Source of the DNA: a virus
Length of the DNA stretch: 64,000 bases
Direction: 5' to 3' (one strand)
IMG/VR virus record: IMGVR_UViG_3300031237_000273
Coordinates: 1 to 64,000 of that record
Each line of letters opens with the position of its first letter. Within the stretch, counting starts at the first letter, position 1. The notes beneath the pieces were generated by a model that worked only from the letters and a program-made list of their open reading frames with translations, had not been told where the DNA came from and did not search any database. Of this stretch, positions 50,014 through 59,224 are shown piece after piece. The translations under genes were made by a program, and so were the position numbers.

Positions 50014-51491
50014 GGTTGCTCCTTGTCGTCGATGGGCTCGACGGCGTCGAGAGTGGTGTAATTGAGGCCCAGGCGCGTGGCCCGGGCGAGATCGGCGGCG
50101 TTCTCCGCGTCAACCGTTTCGGCGTCGTAGCCGGTGCGCAGGACCATCTCACTACGCGAGGCAAAGCCCGCTTGGACTTCCATGCGCCGCGCCTGCACGT
50201 CCTGCACCGGTTGGATGTAGGCCCAGCCTTGCGGCACCCAGCGAGTGCGCAGGTAATTGCGACGCTTTTGCGCGTAATCGGCCAGCACCAGGACACCCGA
50301 TAACACGGCCATGTCCATCCAGGCGGCCCGCACTGGGCGGCAGAGCTGGTGGACATAAACACCGAATTGCAGTTGTTCCAGACGGCGCCGAAACTCGTTG
50401 AGCACCACACGCAGCGCCCGGTCGTTGACCTCGCGCATGTCACCGGTGAGGATCTCGTAGGGCGTCCCCGTCCCCGCCGCTGCTGCCATCAATTGCTGCC
50501 GCATAAAGTCCGGGTAGTTGTTGCCCGCGTCCGGCGGTTTGGAGAACTCGACCTCTTCACCTGGCCCCAGCTCCTGCATGGTGCCGGGTTCCAGCGCGAC
50601 CATCGGGGTGAAGCCGTCGCGATCAAGGCTCAGCGGTTGACCGGTGACCGGGTCTCTGGGCACTGGTCCGGAGTCCGGAGCCGGCCGACTGATGAAGCCG
50701 GCAAACAGGTTGGCCACCTCTTGGCGAAACAACACCGCGTCGTCGTAGTTGTCGAGACTGCGCAGGCGCTTGAGCACCGGTGACAAGCGCGGTACGCCGC
50801 GCAACTGGCCCGGCTCGACCGGCTCATAGATATGCAGCACCTGCGAGGCCGGCACGCGCACCAACTGGTTGTAACCGGCGTTCAGCGACGACGAGTCACG
50901 CGGATGCGACAGGTACATCCAGTACGCCACTCGCTTGCCATCCGGGGTGAACTCGATCCCCGCGCGGATGAGGTTGCCGGTTTTGGTGGTCTCGAACTTG
51001 TCATGCGGGACGAACTCTGGCGCGAGGATCTGAAGCTGCAGCGGTACCGCGAGGCCTTCGTCCAAACTGCGCGGACGCAACCGCACAAAACACTCGCCCG
51101 AGGTTTCAACCGTGCGCGCCGCCAGCGCTTGCTGGCCATAGAAGTCGGTGCGGTCATCCGCATCCGATTCATCAACCCAGTCCTCCCAGAGTTCCTGCAG
51201 CAATTTGCGCAGGACTTCGTCGTCGGTTTTCGGTCGCGGGGTGATGCCGGTGCCGATCAAGTTGCTGACGCGCTTATCGATCACGTTGAAGGCATACGGG
51301 TCGTTGCGAACCGCTGCCCGGGAGCGCGAACGCAAGTTACGCAGTGCCGGCGTGTTGATGCTGTTGACCCCGTTATCGGGAGCATCCCAGCCAGTGGATC
51401 GACGGCCCTCCCCGGCGCCTTCGTAACTGGCCTTGATGTTCGACGGCAACACGAATCCGTTACGGGTCAGCGTCGGATAGTGGCGGGCCAT
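50010..51491 (-). CDS. Portal protein (lambda gpB family)
   Basis: A 493-residue portal that forms the DNA entry ring. TGWDAPDNGVNSINTPALRN and SRAAVRNDPYAFNVIDKRVS at the start, LHIYEPVEPGQLRGVPRLSP in the middle and ATGTPYEILTGDMREVNDRA later are family signatures. Overlaps: four bases with the protease, one base with the gpW-like joining gene. Confidence 0.93.
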   Translation of the reverse strand: MARHYPTLTRNGFVLPSNIKASYEGAGEGRRSTGWDAPDNGVNSINTPALRNLRSRSRAAVRNDPYAFNVIDKRVSNLIGTGITPRPKTDDEVLRKLLQELWEDWVDESDADDRTDFYGQQALAARTVETSGECFVRLRPRSLDEGLAVPLQLQILAPEFVPHDKFETTKTGNLIRAGIEFTPDGKRVAYWMYLSHPRDSSSLNAGYNQLVRVPASQVLHIYEPVEPGQLRGVPRLSPVLKRLRSLDNYDDAVLFRQEVANLFAGFISRPAPDSGPVPRDPVTGQPLSLDRDGFTPMVALEPGTMQELGPGEEVEFSKPPDAGNNYPDFMRQQLMAAAAGTGTPYEILTGDMREVNDRALRVVLNEFRRRLEQLQFGVYVHQLCRPVRAAWMDMAVLSGVLVLADYAQKRRNYLRTRWVPQGWAYIQPVQDVQARRMEVQAGFASRSEMVLRTGYDAETVDAENAADLARATRLGLNYTTLDAVEPIDDKEQP

Positions 51492-51697
51492 TAGACTCCC
51501 TTGCCTCCGTGGTACAGCCGGACCACACGCGAGCGTGGACCGGCAGCGTTGACCAGCGACGAACGAATCTCTTCGCGAGCCTTGAGCAGCTCGTCGACCG
51601 TGCGGTATTCCACGGTACGGTCGGTGTAGCGCACGACTTTTTCACCACGTGCGATGGCCGCCTCAACCGCGTCGAGGTGCTTTTGGGTAAAGGACAT
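51491..51697 (-). CDS. Head-tail joining protein (lambda gpW-like)
   Basis: A 68-residue protein. TQKHLDAVEAAIARGEKVVR and VDELLKAREEIRSSL match the gpW / gp16-like family that binds below the portal. It sits between terminase and portal as in lambda. Confidence 0.88.
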   Translation of the reverse strand: MSFTQKHLDAVEAAIARGEKVVRYTDRTVEYRTVDELLKAREEIRSSLVNAAGPRSRVVRLYHGGKGV

Positions 51698-51698
51698 A

Positions 51699-53714
51699 TC
51701 AGCGTCTCTTCAGATAACCGCTGGTGGAGCTGCGGCGTTGAGGTGGCGGTGCTGCCGGTCGCGATGGCACGATCGGAGCAGTAAGTTGTGGAGCCGATGG
51801 CGGTGCAGCAACGGGTGTTGCGGGTCCGGTGACACGTTCGCCTTGAACAGGCTTGATGCCCAAGGCATCGTCGAACAGTCCGGACTGCGCCAGGGACTGA
51901 CGCACGCGCTCCCAGTCGTGTTCCTTGTAACGGTTGAGGCCTAGGTAGTGCGCCATGGCCAGGCAGTACACCATCAGGTCGAGCGCTTCGTTGCGCTCGG
52001 CCTTGCCCTTGACCCACTCGATGCGCTTGTGGCCGCGCACGTAGCGGGCGACTTTGCGTTCCGCGACGCACTGGTCGAAGAAGTCGTCCGGCAGGTCATT
52101 GGCGAAGTGCAGCGCACCTGGTCCGGACTCGAATGGGTAGCGGTTGTAGATCCAGTCTTTGGCCGTGTCGGTACCGACGAACCACAGCTCGGCGCCGTTG
52201 CGTTCGGTCTGGCCCTTCCATGTCACGTCGACCATCGACGGGCGCTGAGCAATCACCGGCTTACCGGGTTTGCTCGCGCCCTTGATGGCGAACACATTCC
52301 GCCAGCGGCGAACGCGGCAGAACTGATAGACCTCATCGGTGTGGTGGCCACCGGAGTCGACGGCTACCGCGAGAATGCCAAGGCCGACGCCGCACGGGTG
52401 GCGGTATTTTGCCTTGAGCAATTCGTCCAATGCGGCCCAGGTGCGTTCGTCTGCGGGATCACCCGAGACCACCTGGTAATCGACGACCCAACGCTCCATG
52501 CCGACGCCCCAACCCATCGCCATGAACTCCAAGCGGTTGGCCTGGACGTCGACGGAGCCGGTGATCATCAGCACCGCCGCCGGCAGTGAGCCGAGGGTGA
52601 AACCTTCCAACCGCGCCCGCTGCCTCAGCACATCGGCTTTGGTTTGCTCTTGTGCGCTGTCCCAGACTTTCGCCAGACGGGTGTTGTAAAACACCTGCAT
52701 CGGTTCCAGGTCGCCTTTGGCCTGGGCCTTCTTGGCTTTTTCGAATTGCTTGGCCAGCGACTTCCAGTCCATCCAGCCCAGCGGCGAATACAGCGCGTTG
52801 AGGTGGAAACCCACCGTCTCGCCATCGCCTTCGGCATGGGCACGCCATTCACCTTTGGCGAGCATCTCGCCCTTGTGGTACTCATCGATCAGCACGTCGC
52901 ACTCGGGCCCGGCGCACTGGTAATGCACGACACTGAAGTCCTTCGAGTAATGCAGTCGCTCCCACTCAAGGATTTGCATGTGCCCACAGTTCGGGCACGG
53001 CACGTAGTAGTAACGCTGGTCGCTGCCCTCGAACAGGTCGGAGATCCGCGAGGCGCCCTTGATCGTCGGCGAGCTGGAGAAGTAGAACTTCGCATTGCGA
53101 CCGAAGGTACTGCCCCGGGTTTCCGCCAGCTCGATAGGGTCGCCCTCTTCGCCGATGTCCACTTCCCAGCGGTCGATCTCATCACCGTAAACGTAACGCG
53201 CCGACAGCTCCGAGAGGTTGGCCGCCGAACCGGCGGTGGTCACGTACAACGACCCGCCCTCGAATTCCTTGGTGTCCATGGTGTTGCGCGAATCCCGCGA
53301 ACGGCTGGACGCCACCCGTTCGCGCAGCACCGGTGTGGCCTTGATCGTCTTGCCGATCCGCGAAGACACCCGTTTGGCCAGGCCGAGGCTCGGTAGCAGA
53401 GTCAGGATATTGGACGGCGCCATGTGGATCAGACCGCCGATCCAGTTCAAGGCGATCTGCGTTTTCATCAGCTGCGAGGCGACCATGGTGATCACGCGTT
53501 TGCAGGGGTGAGCCGGCGACAGGCAGCGCATCGGCTCGCGGGCATAGGGCGTGCGGGACGTGCGGTATTGGCCGGGCTCAGCGGCACCGGTGTCACGCGG
53601 GATACGCATGTACTCGTCGGCCCACTGATCGACCCAGACATCTGGATCCGGATGCAGCCCACGAAAATACGCCTCCCGGTACACCTCAGCACCGTCAGGG
53701 ATTTCCGTGGGCAT
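51699..53714 (-). CDS. Terminase large subunit (lambda gpA family)
   Basis: A 671-residue motor and nuclease. WADEYMRIPRDTGAAEPGQY and PYAREPMRCLSPAHPCKRVI begin the ATPase domain. ASQLMKTQIALNWIGG is the deviant Walker A and YVYGDEIDRWE the Walker B. CPNCGHMQILEWE with a later Cys pair is the zinc-like insertion. The nuclease domain has AVDSGGHHTDEVYQFCRVRR and FANDLPDDFFDQ. A GpA-type terminase implies cos-type packaging. The C-terminal 60 residues are Pro/Ala-rich. Confidence 0.94.
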   Translation of the reverse strand: MPTEIPDGAEVYREAYFRGLHPDPDVWVDQWADEYMRIPRDTGAAEPGQYRTSRTPYAREPMRCLSPAHPCKRVITMVASQLMKTQIALNWIGGLIHMAPSNILTLLPSLGLAKRVSSRIGKTIKATPVLRERVASSRSRDSRNTMDTKEFEGGSLYVTTAGSAANLSELSARYVYGDEIDRWEVDIGEEGDPIELAETRGSTFGRNAKFYFSSSPTIKGASRISDLFEGSDQRYYYVPCPNCGHMQILEWERLHYSKDFSVVHYQCAGPECDVLIDEYHKGEMLAKGEWRAHAEGDGETVGFHLNALYSPLGWMDWKSLAKQFEKAKKAQAKGDLEPMQVFYNTRLAKVWDSAQEQTKADVLRQRARLEGFTLGSLPAAVLMITGSVDVQANRLEFMAMGWGVGMERWVVDYQVVSGDPADERTWAALDELLKAKYRHPCGVGLGILAVAVDSGGHHTDEVYQFCRVRRWRNVFAIKGASKPGKPVIAQRPSMVDVTWKGQTERNGAELWFVGTDTAKDWIYNRYPFESGPGALHFANDLPDDFFDQCVAERKVARYVRGHKRIEWVKGKAERNEALDLMVYCLAMAHYLGLNRYKEHDWERVRQSLAQSGLFDDALGIKPVQGERVTGPATPVAAPPSAPQLTAPIVPSRPAAPPPQRRSSTSGYLKRR

Positions 53715-53718
53715 GGGT

Positions 53719-54276
53719 TTAACTCGTGGTCAGGGCGTGCTCAAGATCCGCCGAGGACAAACGTTCTGCATCCTCAAGCGAGCGACGGATAGCGGCCGTC
53801 AGGTGCTTTTCGATCTGCCAAGGGTCGGTCATGACGGCAAGTTCCGGGGCCAGTTGCGGGGGCATGCCCAGCAGTTGGTCCCGCAACAGGCGGCCTGCGT
53901 TGAAGGCGCCGGTTTCCACCGCGATACGCTCAACCAAGGTGCCCTGCTGTTTGTGGAAGTTGGCTTGCTCTTGCAGGGCCAGGTAGTGCTCGCGCAGAGC
54001 CCGAGACTTTTGGAAGTCCACCGCCTGCCCGACTTGCGGCACCGCAGGTTCTTCGACGGCGGTTTCAGCCTCCTTTTGAAGGCGAAGCCGTTCGTGTCGG
54101 TTGGCGACAGCGGCTTTGCTTGGATCGGCGGACTCGGCCAGCAGGGCTTCGGTGGCTTCCAACTCCACCTTGCCATCGTCAGTCAGTACCAACCGATCCT
54201 GATTCGCCAACTTGGAAACATACGATTTCGCCCAGCCGCGCCGTGCTGCAAACTCCGTTTTGCTGATTACAGTCAT
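53719..54276 (-). CDS. Terminase small subunit (lambda Nu1-like)
   Basis: A 185-residue DNA-binding subunit. The N-terminal winged helix reads SKTEFAARRGWAKSYVSKLA, as in Nu1. The rest is helical and charged (RLRLQKEAETAVEEP). It recognises the packaging start site and brings it to the large subunit, whose gene starts four bases later. The 164 bp before it (54,277-54,440) show no gene and could contain cos. Confidence 0.85.
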   Translation of the reverse strand: MTVISKTEFAARRGWAKSYVSKLANQDRLVLTDDGKVELEATEALLAESADPSKAAVANRHERLRLQKEAETAVEEPAVPQVGQAVDFQKSRALREHYLALQEQANFHKQQGTLVERIAVETGAFNAGRLLRDQLLGMPPQLAPELAVMTDPWQIEKHLTAAIRRSLEDAERLSSADLEHALTTS

Positions 54277-54440
54277 GATGGAATGTCCTGTTCACCTAAT
54301 GAATACGGAGGGTTCACCTGTTCACCCCAGTTCACTAAGCTGGTGAACTGTCCGCTAACACTTTCCCGCGGGTTTCCGACCCCGTACCCCTTGGATAACC
54401 CCAGGGTCCCCGGCGGTTTTCGGTGCCCCGGACCGGTTCA

Positions 54441-54785
54441 TCACCCCTGTTCACCGCCGGAGGGTGGCGCTTCGCACACGCCCAGCCGCTTGGCGGCCCA
54501 GCGTTCGTACAACCCGATGGCAACATCGGCGCCGGCCATTGCGGTCAGGCAGCCCATCGCCGAAGCAGTCCAGATCGACACCCCGGCGGCGTGCAACAAC
54601 ATCATGGTGGAAAGTCCGCAACCCACGCAGGCACCGGACCGAAGTGCCAGGCGCCGTAACAATGCCCAACCTCGCGCCCCGTCCTTGTCAGCTCGCCACA
54701 TCTCGCCCGACACGCCGCCAACCAGGGCCAGAACGATCACTAACCAGATCGGCATCTCTGCCAGCGTTTGCTGCTCGTTTGTCAT
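54441..54785 (-). CDS. Holin (superfamily III-like)
   Basis: A 114-residue protein starting at the ATG ending 54,785. Three hydrophobic segments: IWLVIVLALVGGVSGEMW near the start, a middle span (SGACVGCGLSTMMLLHAAGV) and a third (ASAMGCLTAMAGADVAIGLY). This fits a holin of the LydA/Hol44 type that times lysis. It is separated from the endolysin by the whole structural module. Confidence 0.7.
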   Translation of the reverse strand: MTNEQQTLAEMPIWLVIVLALVGGVSGEMWRADKDGARGWALLRRLALRSGACVGCGLSTMMLLHAAGVSIWTASAMGCLTAMAGADVAIGLYERWAAKRLGVCEAPPSGGEQG

Positions 54786-54803
54786 CGCCCTACCCCATAA
54801 ACG

Positions 54804-54829
54804 CAAAAACCCGGCGCAATGGCCGGGTT
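54804..54829 (-). terminator. Intrinsic terminator just upstream of the late genes
   Basis: AACCCGGC / GCCGGGTT with a six-base loop and five T on the minus strand, 20 bp before the holin start. It is placed like tR' of lambda: transcripts from the 54.8-55.3 kb leader would stop here unless modified. Confidence 0.65.
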
Positions 54830-55010
54830 TGGTGTGTGGTGTCTGTCGCTCTCTGCGGCCGCACCTATCGAAGATGACTACTTTTTACAGGTGGATTTTA
54901 CTGGCAGCAACCCCACTTTAATGCCACCCGGTGAATAAGTGGGCAACGCAGGGTGAACGCCTAGGCAATGTCGGTGAATACACCACCTCGGCTATCTGTT
55001 GCTGTTGCGT

Positions 55011-55290
55011 TGTCCCATTTGTCCCACCATTCAGAATCGAAGTGGGACGCCTGAGAGCGCCTAAATTCGGGGCGTCGCCCCACTGTCCTACTTTTTTATC
55101 TTCTTTCTCGTGTAAAGAAAGAAATTGAATAACACGCGTGCGCGCCACGGGCGCGCTAGTGCCCGCTCCGCTCACATGGGCGGGAGGCTCCAACAGGCGG
55201 GACGGTGGGACACGCCAACAACGACAAGGCCCGCGCTTGTCCCACCGCGTTGAAACGCAGTAGGACAAGGCGGGCCAGCGGGACAACAAC
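55011..55290. promoter_or_regulatory. Cluster of TGTCCC / GGGACA motifs in a 480-bp gene-free region
   Basis: The interval 54,830-55,310 has no gene. TGTCCCATTTGTCCCACC opens a series of at least seven TGTCC or GGACA motifs in both directions (about 55,011, 55,020, 55,049, 55,085, 55,208, 55,241, 55,264, 55,280). Between them are GC-rich palindromes (CGCGTGCGCG, GGGCGCGC). This could be an origin bound by the nearby VapE-type primase-helicase, or a late promoter region. Confidence 0.45.
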
Positions 55291-55310
55291 AGCCGAAGTC
55301 ATGCCCAGGG

Positions 55311-55676
55311 TCACGCAGCCTTCCCCATCAGCATGCCTTCGATGTTCACATGAGCCTCGTGCAAACGCAGATAGTAAGTGCGAACACTACAGGCGCAGTG
55401 CAGCAGCTTCTGCCGCATGAAGCTTTCATGGTTGCAGTAGTGTTCCCTCACCACCTGTGCCAAGCGAGGCTCCAAATGCTTGTTCACGATCAGCTCAATA
55501 TCCGCCGACTCATCCAGCAGCACCCGACTGCCGCGAGTCCCCCGAATCAACTCACCTTTGCACTCCATCAGCATGGCGATCATGTTGCCGCCACTCGCCC
55601 CGCCGAAAGACTCGGCCACCGGCGAATGCAAGTCCTCAGCCCACAGCTTGAGCATCTCATCAATTCGCTTAATCAC
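55311..55676 (-). CDS. Putative late antiterminator (Q-like) or related regulator
   Basis: A 121-residue protein. The C-terminal half (LAQVVREHYCNHESFMRQKL, TYYLRLHEAHVNIEG) has the form of the sigma-region-4-like helix-turn-helix in phage Q/ArpU-type antitermination proteins. It is the last gene before the late leader and terminator, the expected place for Q. The primase stop overlaps its start by eight bases. The family call rests on pattern and position only. Confidence 0.5.
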   Translation of the reverse strand: MIKRIDEMLKLWAEDLHSPVAESFGGASGGNMIAMLMECKGELIRGTRGSRVLLDESADIELIVNKHLEPRLAQVVREHYCNHESFMRQKLLHCACSVRTYYLRLHEAHVNIEGMLMGKAA

Positions 55677-57888
55677 CGAAGCAAGGCTCCTCGATCGGTT
55701 CCACCTTCAACGCCGAAGCGCCACCCCAACCTGCCGGCTTCTTATAAGCCCAAGGACGCTGCCCACTTTTCGCCAATGCAGGCAAACGCACACGCCGCCA
55801 GCCGAGACGATGCATGATTGCCCCGACACGCATCTGTTCGGGCTTGCCCCAGTGGCCAGCGTCGAGTTTGAGAGGGCCAGAAAGCACTTCGCTGCCGGTG
55901 GTGGTTTCACCGATCTGCGATTCTTCCAACCAGGTCAGGATTGGCCCTTCCCACTCATCCACCACAAAGCGTTCTTCCTGCGCCTCGGCAAAGGTCGGCG
56001 CTTCATCAGGCGTCACCCACCAGATATCGCCTGCCTCATAGCAAAACATCGCTTCAGCCCAAAGCTGATCCCGGATTTCTCGCAGCTGCTCCAGGTCGAC
56101 CTTGGTACAAGCCACCGGCCAATAACGCCTGTTGCCGGTGGCGTCCTTAAGGTATTCGTCTTGGTTGGTCGTCCCCACGAACACACACTGGCGTGGCACG
56201 TCATTCGTTCGGCGGCCGTAGCTCTCGCGGTAGGTATCGGTCGACGCTGAGAAGAACTGTTTGGCCTTGGTACTCTCAGCCTTGTTGAAGCTATCCAACT
56301 CCCCCAGCTCGACAATCCATTTGCCACGGATCGCCTGAAAGCCGTCCTTGTCGCCCAGGGCAAAGGGCGTATCCATGAACCACTCGCCGCCGAGGATGCT
56401 CATTGCCGTCGACTTACCCGCGCCCTGCGCGCCTTCCAGAATCATCACCGAGTCAGCCTTGCAGCCGGGCCTCATTACCCGCCCCACCGCCGATAGCATC
56501 CATCGCTTACCGACCTTGGCCGAGTAGTCGCTGGCCTGCACGCCCATGACATCGGTGAGCCAACTTTCCAACCGAGGTACCCGGTCCCATTCGAGTTTGT
56601 GCAGGTACTCCCGCACGGGATGAAATGCATGGTCATGAGCAACAACGCTCACCGCCTCAATCACCTGAGTCGACTTAACCCGTAGGTTGTATTGCTGCGC
56701 GAGCCACTTCATCACCCGCACGTCATCGATGTCGGCCCAGTCGCCCGTACCACCGCCATAAGGGGCAGAACGTAGCTTGACGATCTTCGAACTGAAGGCG
56801 CTGTAAGTGATCACGCCGGCCCAGCGTTCGTCGTTGCCAAGTATCAGCTCAACGTTCTGCATGTGGGCAATCAGGGCGCCGCTTTCGGCGCGAGCCAATT
56901 GGTCTTTCCATCCACCCGCTGCCGGCGGCTTGACCACCGCCAACACCTGACGCCGGACCGCCTCCAAGCCTTCGGCGACGTGCAAATCATTGAAGTCCGT
57001 CCACTTGTCTTCCCGTTCACCGGAGAAGATCGGGGCAACCACCTGGCCCCCGACGATCAAGGCGGCGTTGTTCGCCTTCTCTTCACCGGGGTTCCAAGCA
57101 TCACCATTCGGGCGTTTCGTCTTCCAGTCATCATCCCGGCAGACGATCAGCGGGCAACCCGGAAAGCGTTCTCGCATCGCCTTGCACACCACCAGCAGAT
57201 TGCCCGCATCGAAGGCGATGGCCACCGTCAGCGAGGTCGCCATATGCAGGCTGGCGCCCGTGGCGTAGCCCTCGCATACAAGCACTGGTTCCCCCGGCTC
57301 AGGATGAGGCCCGATCAGGTGAAAGGCGCCCTCTTTCGACATTCCGTAAGGCCAGTAGGACTTATCCCGGCCGGTGTCTTCCTGCTTAGCTGGAAAGACC
57401 ACCTGCAAGCCGACGATCTGGTCCCGCACGTTGCACATCGGCACCAAAAACGCGCCGGTGCGCGGCGCGTAACGAACACCAAAACCGACGATCTGCTTTC
57501 GATCCAGATAGTCGCTACGGCCCTTCTCCGGCATGCGTTTGAACAGCCCCGCCGCCCGGTTCGCCGCTCGACGTGCAGCATTGGCCGCTATCTCGGCGGC
57601 GCGACGTTTGGCGTCCTCTTGGCGAGCGCGCATAACTTCACGTTCTTCAGGCGACATCCGCCCCGCCTTCACCTTAATCTTCTGCGTTTCGCCCGAACGC
57701 CAGTCACCGAAGCTGCCAAAGATCAGCGTCTCGTCTTTTTCGGTGCGATGCTCATGGACGACATACCAACCGTTCTTTTCCTTGCCCTTGTCCTGAGTAG
57801 TCTTGCAGCGAGTCAGCTTGCCAAAAATTAGCGGCTGATCCGGCTCAAGGCCGTAGTCTGCGAATTGACCCAATACCTCATCGAGCAT
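55669..57888 (-). CDS. Primase-helicase, Toprim plus VapE domain
   Basis: A 739-residue replication protein starting at the ATG ending 57,888. After an Ala/Arg-rich helical region (about 90-120), a Toprim-like domain has PVLVCEGYATGASLHMATSL and LIVCRDDDWK. The C-terminal VapE ATPase has Walker A LEGAQGAGKST near 487, WIVELGELDSFNK as Walker B, and RQCVFVGTTNQDEYL. Such proteins unwind and prime DNA at phage origins. It overlaps the TraR-like gene by 11 bases. Confidence 0.9.
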   Translation of the reverse strand: MLDEVLGQFADYGLEPDQPLIFGKLTRCKTTQDKGKEKNGWYVVHEHRTEKDETLIFGSFGDWRSGETQKIKVKAGRMSPEEREVMRARQEDAKRRAAEIAANAARRAANRAAGLFKRMPEKGRSDYLDRKQIVGFGVRYAPRTGAFLVPMCNVRDQIVGLQVVFPAKQEDTGRDKSYWPYGMSKEGAFHLIGPHPEPGEPVLVCEGYATGASLHMATSLTVAIAFDAGNLLVVCKAMRERFPGCPLIVCRDDDWKTKRPNGDAWNPGEEKANNAALIVGGQVVAPIFSGEREDKWTDFNDLHVAEGLEAVRRQVLAVVKPPAAGGWKDQLARAESGALIAHMQNVELILGNDERWAGVITYSAFSSKIVKLRSAPYGGGTGDWADIDDVRVMKWLAQQYNLRVKSTQVIEAVSVVAHDHAFHPVREYLHKLEWDRVPRLESWLTDVMGVQASDYSAKVGKRWMLSAVGRVMRPGCKADSVMILEGAQGAGKSTAMSILGGEWFMDTPFALGDKDGFQAIRGKWIVELGELDSFNKAESTKAKQFFSASTDTYRESYGRRTNDVPRQCVFVGTTNQDEYLKDATGNRRYWPVACTKVDLEQLREIRDQLWAEAMFCYEAGDIWWVTPDEAPTFAEAQEERFVVDEWEGPILTWLEESQIGETTTGSEVLSGPLKLDAGHWGKPEQMRVGAIMHRLGWRRVRLPALAKSGQRPWAYKKPAGWGGASALKVEPIEEPCFGD

Positions 57889-58105
57889 GACGGGCCTCTC
57901 GCAACTCTTCGATCGATTGGCAAAGCACACACTGCGAACAACCGGGCTGCGCTAAACGACGGTCTTCAGGGATGGGATCATCGCAACCTTCGCAGAACAG
58001 GAATGAATGCGCCGCCGAAGCAGGCTTGGCGGCGCTACGTGCAGCGAGTGCCTGATCAAGCCGCTTCTGCACCAGATCGTTGGCAAAGTCAGCGATATCA
58101 GCCAC
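57878..58105 (-). CDS. TraR/DksA-type C4 zinc-finger protein
   Basis: A 75-residue protein. FCEGCDDPIPEDRRLAQPGC and QCVLC give the four-Cys zinc finger of the TraR/DksA group, which binds RNA polymerase's secondary channel. ADFANDLVQKRLDQALA at the start is the usual helix. Either GTG at 58,105 or at 58,114 could start it; both overlap the CII gene's stop. Confidence 0.85.
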   Translation of the reverse strand: MADIADFANDLVQKRLDQALAARSAAKPASAAHSFLFCEGCDDPIPEDRRLAQPGCSQCVLCQSIEELREARHAR

Positions 58106-58616
58106 GGTCGACACCCCGCGTTGTTTGATTAACGTAGGTAGCGCGGTTGAACATCCCCAGCAGCCCTTGAATACCGCGAAACACCTGCAGGCGAATCGCA
58201 GCCAGCTCGTGGTCCGTGACCACGCCGTCGCCGATACTCTTGGCCCATGTCTCGGCCAAATCCGCAACCTGCCGAAAATATTCAGCAATGCCGGTGGTCA
58301 AGGTTTCAGGCATGTCGTTGGTGTACGCCTCGGCTAACTCTTGCCAAGTCGTATCCCCGACCAGCGCATGCACTGCATCCAGAATGCGACGGTCCTTGGT
58401 CAACTCCAGGATCTCGCCGAATTCCTGAATGTTCACCGTGTGGCTGGGATGGGTTGGCGACAGCTTGTGCTGCAGCGTGGTGGCGTTTCTGCCGGTGGTG
58501 GCGGCAATTGCAGCAGCGCCGCCGGGATAGTCCCGAGCAGCATGGTAAAGCGCTAAATCTAGCGGCAGGATTTCCCGCTGCGCTCGTTCTACAGAACTTA
58601 GAGCGATTCGACTCAT
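58098..58616 (-). CDS. Phage regulatory protein CII (CP76/P2-type family)
   Basis: A 172-residue protein starting at the ATG ending 58,616. LDLALYHAARDYPGGAAAIA, TLQHKLSPTHPSHTVNIQEF and AVHALVGDTTWQELAEAY match the phage CII/CP76 family of regulators found downstream of cro. It probably controls the switch to lysogeny or replication. No gene is supported in the 334 bp between it and cro. Confidence 0.85.
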   Translation of the reverse strand: MSRIALSSVERAQREILPLDLALYHAARDYPGGAAAIAATTGRNATTLQHKLSPTHPSHTVNIQEFGEILELTKDRRILDAVHALVGDTTWQELAEAYTNDMPETLTTGIAEYFRQVADLAETWAKSIGDGVVTDHELAAIRLQVFRGIQGLLGMFNRATYVNQTTRGVDRG

Positions 58617-58916
58617 GGCATTAATCCTTAAGGTTGCCAGTGCCGCGCGACATGCAGTGGTGATACATTTGCCGCGTGGCTTGAAAGGGCCCAAACGCCG
58701 GCTAGATCTTCAGGATCGTCACCGGCACCGTGCCGAGGCGAACAATCCGTTGTTCACCCCTGGCGCAACAGCTGCCCAATCTGTGGTGGAAAAGGCAGCA
58801 ACACCAAGGCATCCGTGCCTTAGAAAGCGCAGTAAAGAGAGGTGGTTAGCATGTGGTGTGCCGCCTATCCTTACCGCGACCCGACAGCGCTGTGGTGGTG
58901 CGTGCCGGGAGGAACT

Positions 58917-58941
58917 GGGCGGCCTTTGGGTCGCCTTTTTT
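58917..58941 (+). terminator. Plus-strand terminator between cII and cro
   Basis: GGGCGGCC-TTT-GGGTCGCC followed by TTTTTT. It faces against the cro-cII operon, so it would end a short antisense RNA if one is made from the 58.6-58.9 kb interval. Confidence 0.45.
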
Positions 58942-58950
58942 CTGACTATG

Positions 58951-59211
58951 CTATTCAACTAACTTCTTTGGTGCAGATGCATCGAGCAGCCAAGTGGGCT
59001 CAAACGAGTGGCCCCTTTGCTTTGCGGCTGTTGCCAGAAGCACCGAGTATTGAGTTTCACCGGTGTAGTCGGTCCGCGGCAGGCTTGCAGTCTGACGCCA
59101 CTTATTCAATGCCTGATAACTCCTGTCACAAACCTTCGCGGCGGCCCCGATGCCGCCTACTGCTTCAAAAGCGAACGCAATAGCGTTCGGAAAATCCGCG
59201 GGGTCCAACAT
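58951..59211 (-). CDS. Cro-like repressor
   Basis: An 86-residue helix-turn-helix protein. EAVGGIGAAAKVCDRSYQAL and NKWRQTASLPRTDYTGE are the pattern of Cro/YdaS-type proteins. AGGAGG stands six bases before the ATG. It is divergent from cI, with shared operators between, and heads the cro-cII-traR-primase operon. Confidence 0.85.
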   Translation of the reverse strand: MLDPADFPNAIAFAFEAVGGIGAAAKVCDRSYQALNKWRQTASLPRTDYTGETQYSVLLATAAKQRGHSFEPTWLLDASAPKKLVE

Positions 59212-59224
59212 GGCAACCTCCTTT

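Noticed and set aside
48883-50061. Open frame of about 390 codons on the plus strand
   Set aside because: It is the antisense of the head protease gene, which has clear family motifs; similar long antisense frames occur over the tape measure, hsdM and hsdR.
33297-53714. R-type tailocin (pyocin) instead of a phage
   Set aside because: Terminase, portal, protease, decoration and capsid genes are all present and intact, so DNA-containing particles are expected despite the PrtN-like gene.
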